In this document: piece after piece, positions 62,745 through 64,000 of the stretch
How the letters are laid out: every line of letters starts with the position of its first letter
Numbering within the stretch: position 1 is the stretch's first letter
Origin: Halomicrobium zhouii
Lineage (GTDB): Archaea; Halobacteriota; Halobacteria; Halobacteriales; Haloarculaceae
Reading direction: 5' to 3'
DNA: 64,000 nucleotides
NCBI RefSeq assembly: GCF_900114435.1
Contig: NZ_FOZK01000002.1
Location: forward strand, 1,239,889 to 1,303,888
The notes under the pieces: model-generated
Database searches by the model: none
What the model was told of the DNA's origin: nothing
Seen by the model: only the letters and a program-made list of their open reading frames with translations
Program-made: the position numbers and the translations under genes

Positions 62745-64000
62745 GTGGCTACTACGCCACTCGGTGAATGGCTCGGCTCGAGTGCCGACGAAGGACGTGC
62801 CAAGCTGCGATAAGCCCGAGGGAGCTGCATGGAAGCGAAGAACTCGGGATGTCCGAATAGGAATCCTCTCCGCAATTGCCTTGCGCAATGGGGAACGCCG
62901 GGAATTGAAACATCTCAGTACCGGCAGGAAGAGAAAGCAACTGCGACGTCGTTAGTAACCGCGAGTGAACGCGACACAGCCCAAACTGAAGCCCTCACGG
63001 GCGATGTGGTGTTCGGGCTGACTCTCATCACGCGACAGCCGTCGAGAACTCTCCTGGAAGGGAGGACGATACAGGGTGACAGTCCCGTATCGACGACCGG
63101 TAACGTGTGCGTCAGTCCCAGAGTATCGGGGGTTGGAATTCCCTCGTGAATACGGCAGGCATCAACCTGCTAAGGCTAAGTACAACTCGAGACCGATAGC
63201 GAACAGTAGTGCGAACGAACGCTGAAAAGTATCCTCAGAAGGGAGGTGAAACAGTGCCTGAAATCGAGTGGGTATAGAACGACGGGGCATACAAGGTCCT
63301 GTACAAAACGACCCAGATGCGAGTCTGCAGTAGGACGTACAGGAAGCCGATGTCGTGTCGTGCGTTTTGAAAAACGAGCCAGGGAGTGTGTTTGCGAGGC
63401 GAGTCTAACCCGATTATCGGGGAAGGCACAGGGAAACCAACATGGCCGCAGCGCTTTGCGCCAGGGCCGCCGTCTTCAAGGGCGGGGAGTCCCGCTGACA
63501 CGACCCGAAACCGGACGATCTACACGTGGGCAAGGTGAAGCGTGCCGAAAGGCACGTGGAAGCCTGTTAGGGCTGGTGTCTTACAATACCCTCCCGTGAC
63601 CTTCGTGTAGGGGTGAAAGGCCCATCGAGTCCGGCAACAGCTGGTTCCAACCGAAACATGTCGAAGCATGACGTCCGCCGAGGTAGTTCGTGAGGTAGAG
63701 CGACCGATTGGGATGCTTCACTCCGAGAGGAGTGAACTTCCCTGTCGAACTCCGAACTTACGAACGCTGTCGACGCGGGCAGTCCGGTGCGCGGGGTAAG
63801 CCTGTGTACCGTAAGGGAGACAACCCAGAGCTAGGTTAAGGTCCCCAAGTGTGGACTAAGTGTGATCGAAGGTGGTCTCGAGCCCTAGACAGCCGGGAGG
63901 TGAGCTTAGAAGCAGCTACCCTCTAAGAAAAGCGTAACAGCTTACCGGCCGAGGTTCGAGGCGCCGAAAATGATCGGGACTCAAGTCCACCACCGAGACC
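62745..64000 (+). rRNA. rrl: 23S ribosomal RNA, 5' part
   Basis: The first about 1256 bases of 23S rRNA, cut by the window end. Conserved blocks include GACGAAGGACGTGCCAAGCT, GTTAGTAACCGCGAGTGAAC, ACGTTTTGAAAAACGAG-like sequence, CCCGTCTTGAAA-region equivalents, and GGAGGTGAGCTTAGAAGCAG. The 5' end is approximate, placed at GTGGCTACTACGCCAC. Confidence 0.95.

Overview
The window is a GC-rich chromosomal segment of a haloarchaeon (class Halobacteria). The evidence is the very acidic proteins, the archaeal information-processing set (aCPSF1/FttA, SRP19, Gar1, FEN1, archaeal RNase J, Dph6, PAC2, presenilin-type protease), twin-arginine lipoprotein signals, halocyanin, short TATA boxes about 27 bases before start codons (leaderless style), many 4-base ATGA gene overlaps, and 16S/23S rRNA sequences that read as haloarchaeal. 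Genus cannot be settled from what I can see.

Layout. 1-7.6 kb: truncated RNase J, an SDR, the termination nuclease aCPSF1/FttA, a CoA-disulfide-reductase-like flavoprotein, a CBS protein, and an RNA m5C methyltransferase with a small partner. 7.7-11.4 kb: PAC2 protein, SppA, DUF373 membrane protein, Dph6. 11.4-12.4 kb: divergent pair of a Cys-rich HxlR regulator and a MerB-like lyase. 12.5-16.4 kb: sugar nucleotidyltransferase, odd SDR, methylmalonyl-CoA epimerase and mutase large subunit. 16.5-24.3 kb: CARF-like regulator, Nudix enzyme, SHMT, three GNATs, an S66 peptidase-like protein and an acyl-CoA synthetase. 24.3-33.2 kb: FG-GAP lipoprotein, Usp, YchF-type GTPase, membrane protein, bactofilin-like protein, thiolase plus DUF35 partner, DUF1684. 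33.3-38.1 kb: halocyanin and a nosL-D-F-Y block without nosZ. 38.2-45.1 kb: hydrolase, MeaB, B12-binding mutase subunit, DUF420, rhodanese-MBL protein and a two-gene ABC exporter. 45.2-49.8 kb: SelW-like protein, sensor-domain membrane protein, heme-O synthase fused to a CtaA-like half, and cytochrome oxidase subunit II. 49.8-60.0 kb: CAP-domain protein, BtuC/BtuD, SRP19-Gar1, presenilin-type protease, ornithine-cyclodeaminase-like protein, small proteins and FEN1. 60.0-64.0 kb: rRNA leader, 16S rRNA, spacer and the 5' part of 23S rRNA.

Functional links. The propionate/methylmalonyl-CoA pathway is split over two loci in this window: epimerase and large subunit near 15 kb, B12 subunit and MeaB near 40 kb. 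Cobalamin import (BtuC/D) near 52 kb could supply that cofactor. Copper and respiration genes recur: halocyanin, NosL/D/F/Y, CoxB, heme-O synthase and DUF420.

Most unusual signals. (1) The 16S rRNA leader carries two diverged copies of a module containing a hairpin with compensatory base changes and the 5' strand of the 16S processing helix. (2) A tRNA-shaped element sits where haloarchaeal spacers usually hold tRNA-Ala, but its anticodon loop has only four bases. (3) The HxlR/MerB-like pair looks like a metal- or organometal-responsive unit. (4) A 9-3-9 palindrome before the CARF-like regulator recurs imperfectly after the neighbouring Nudix gene. All coordinates and motifs were read by eye; family assignments rest on motif recognition, with no database search.
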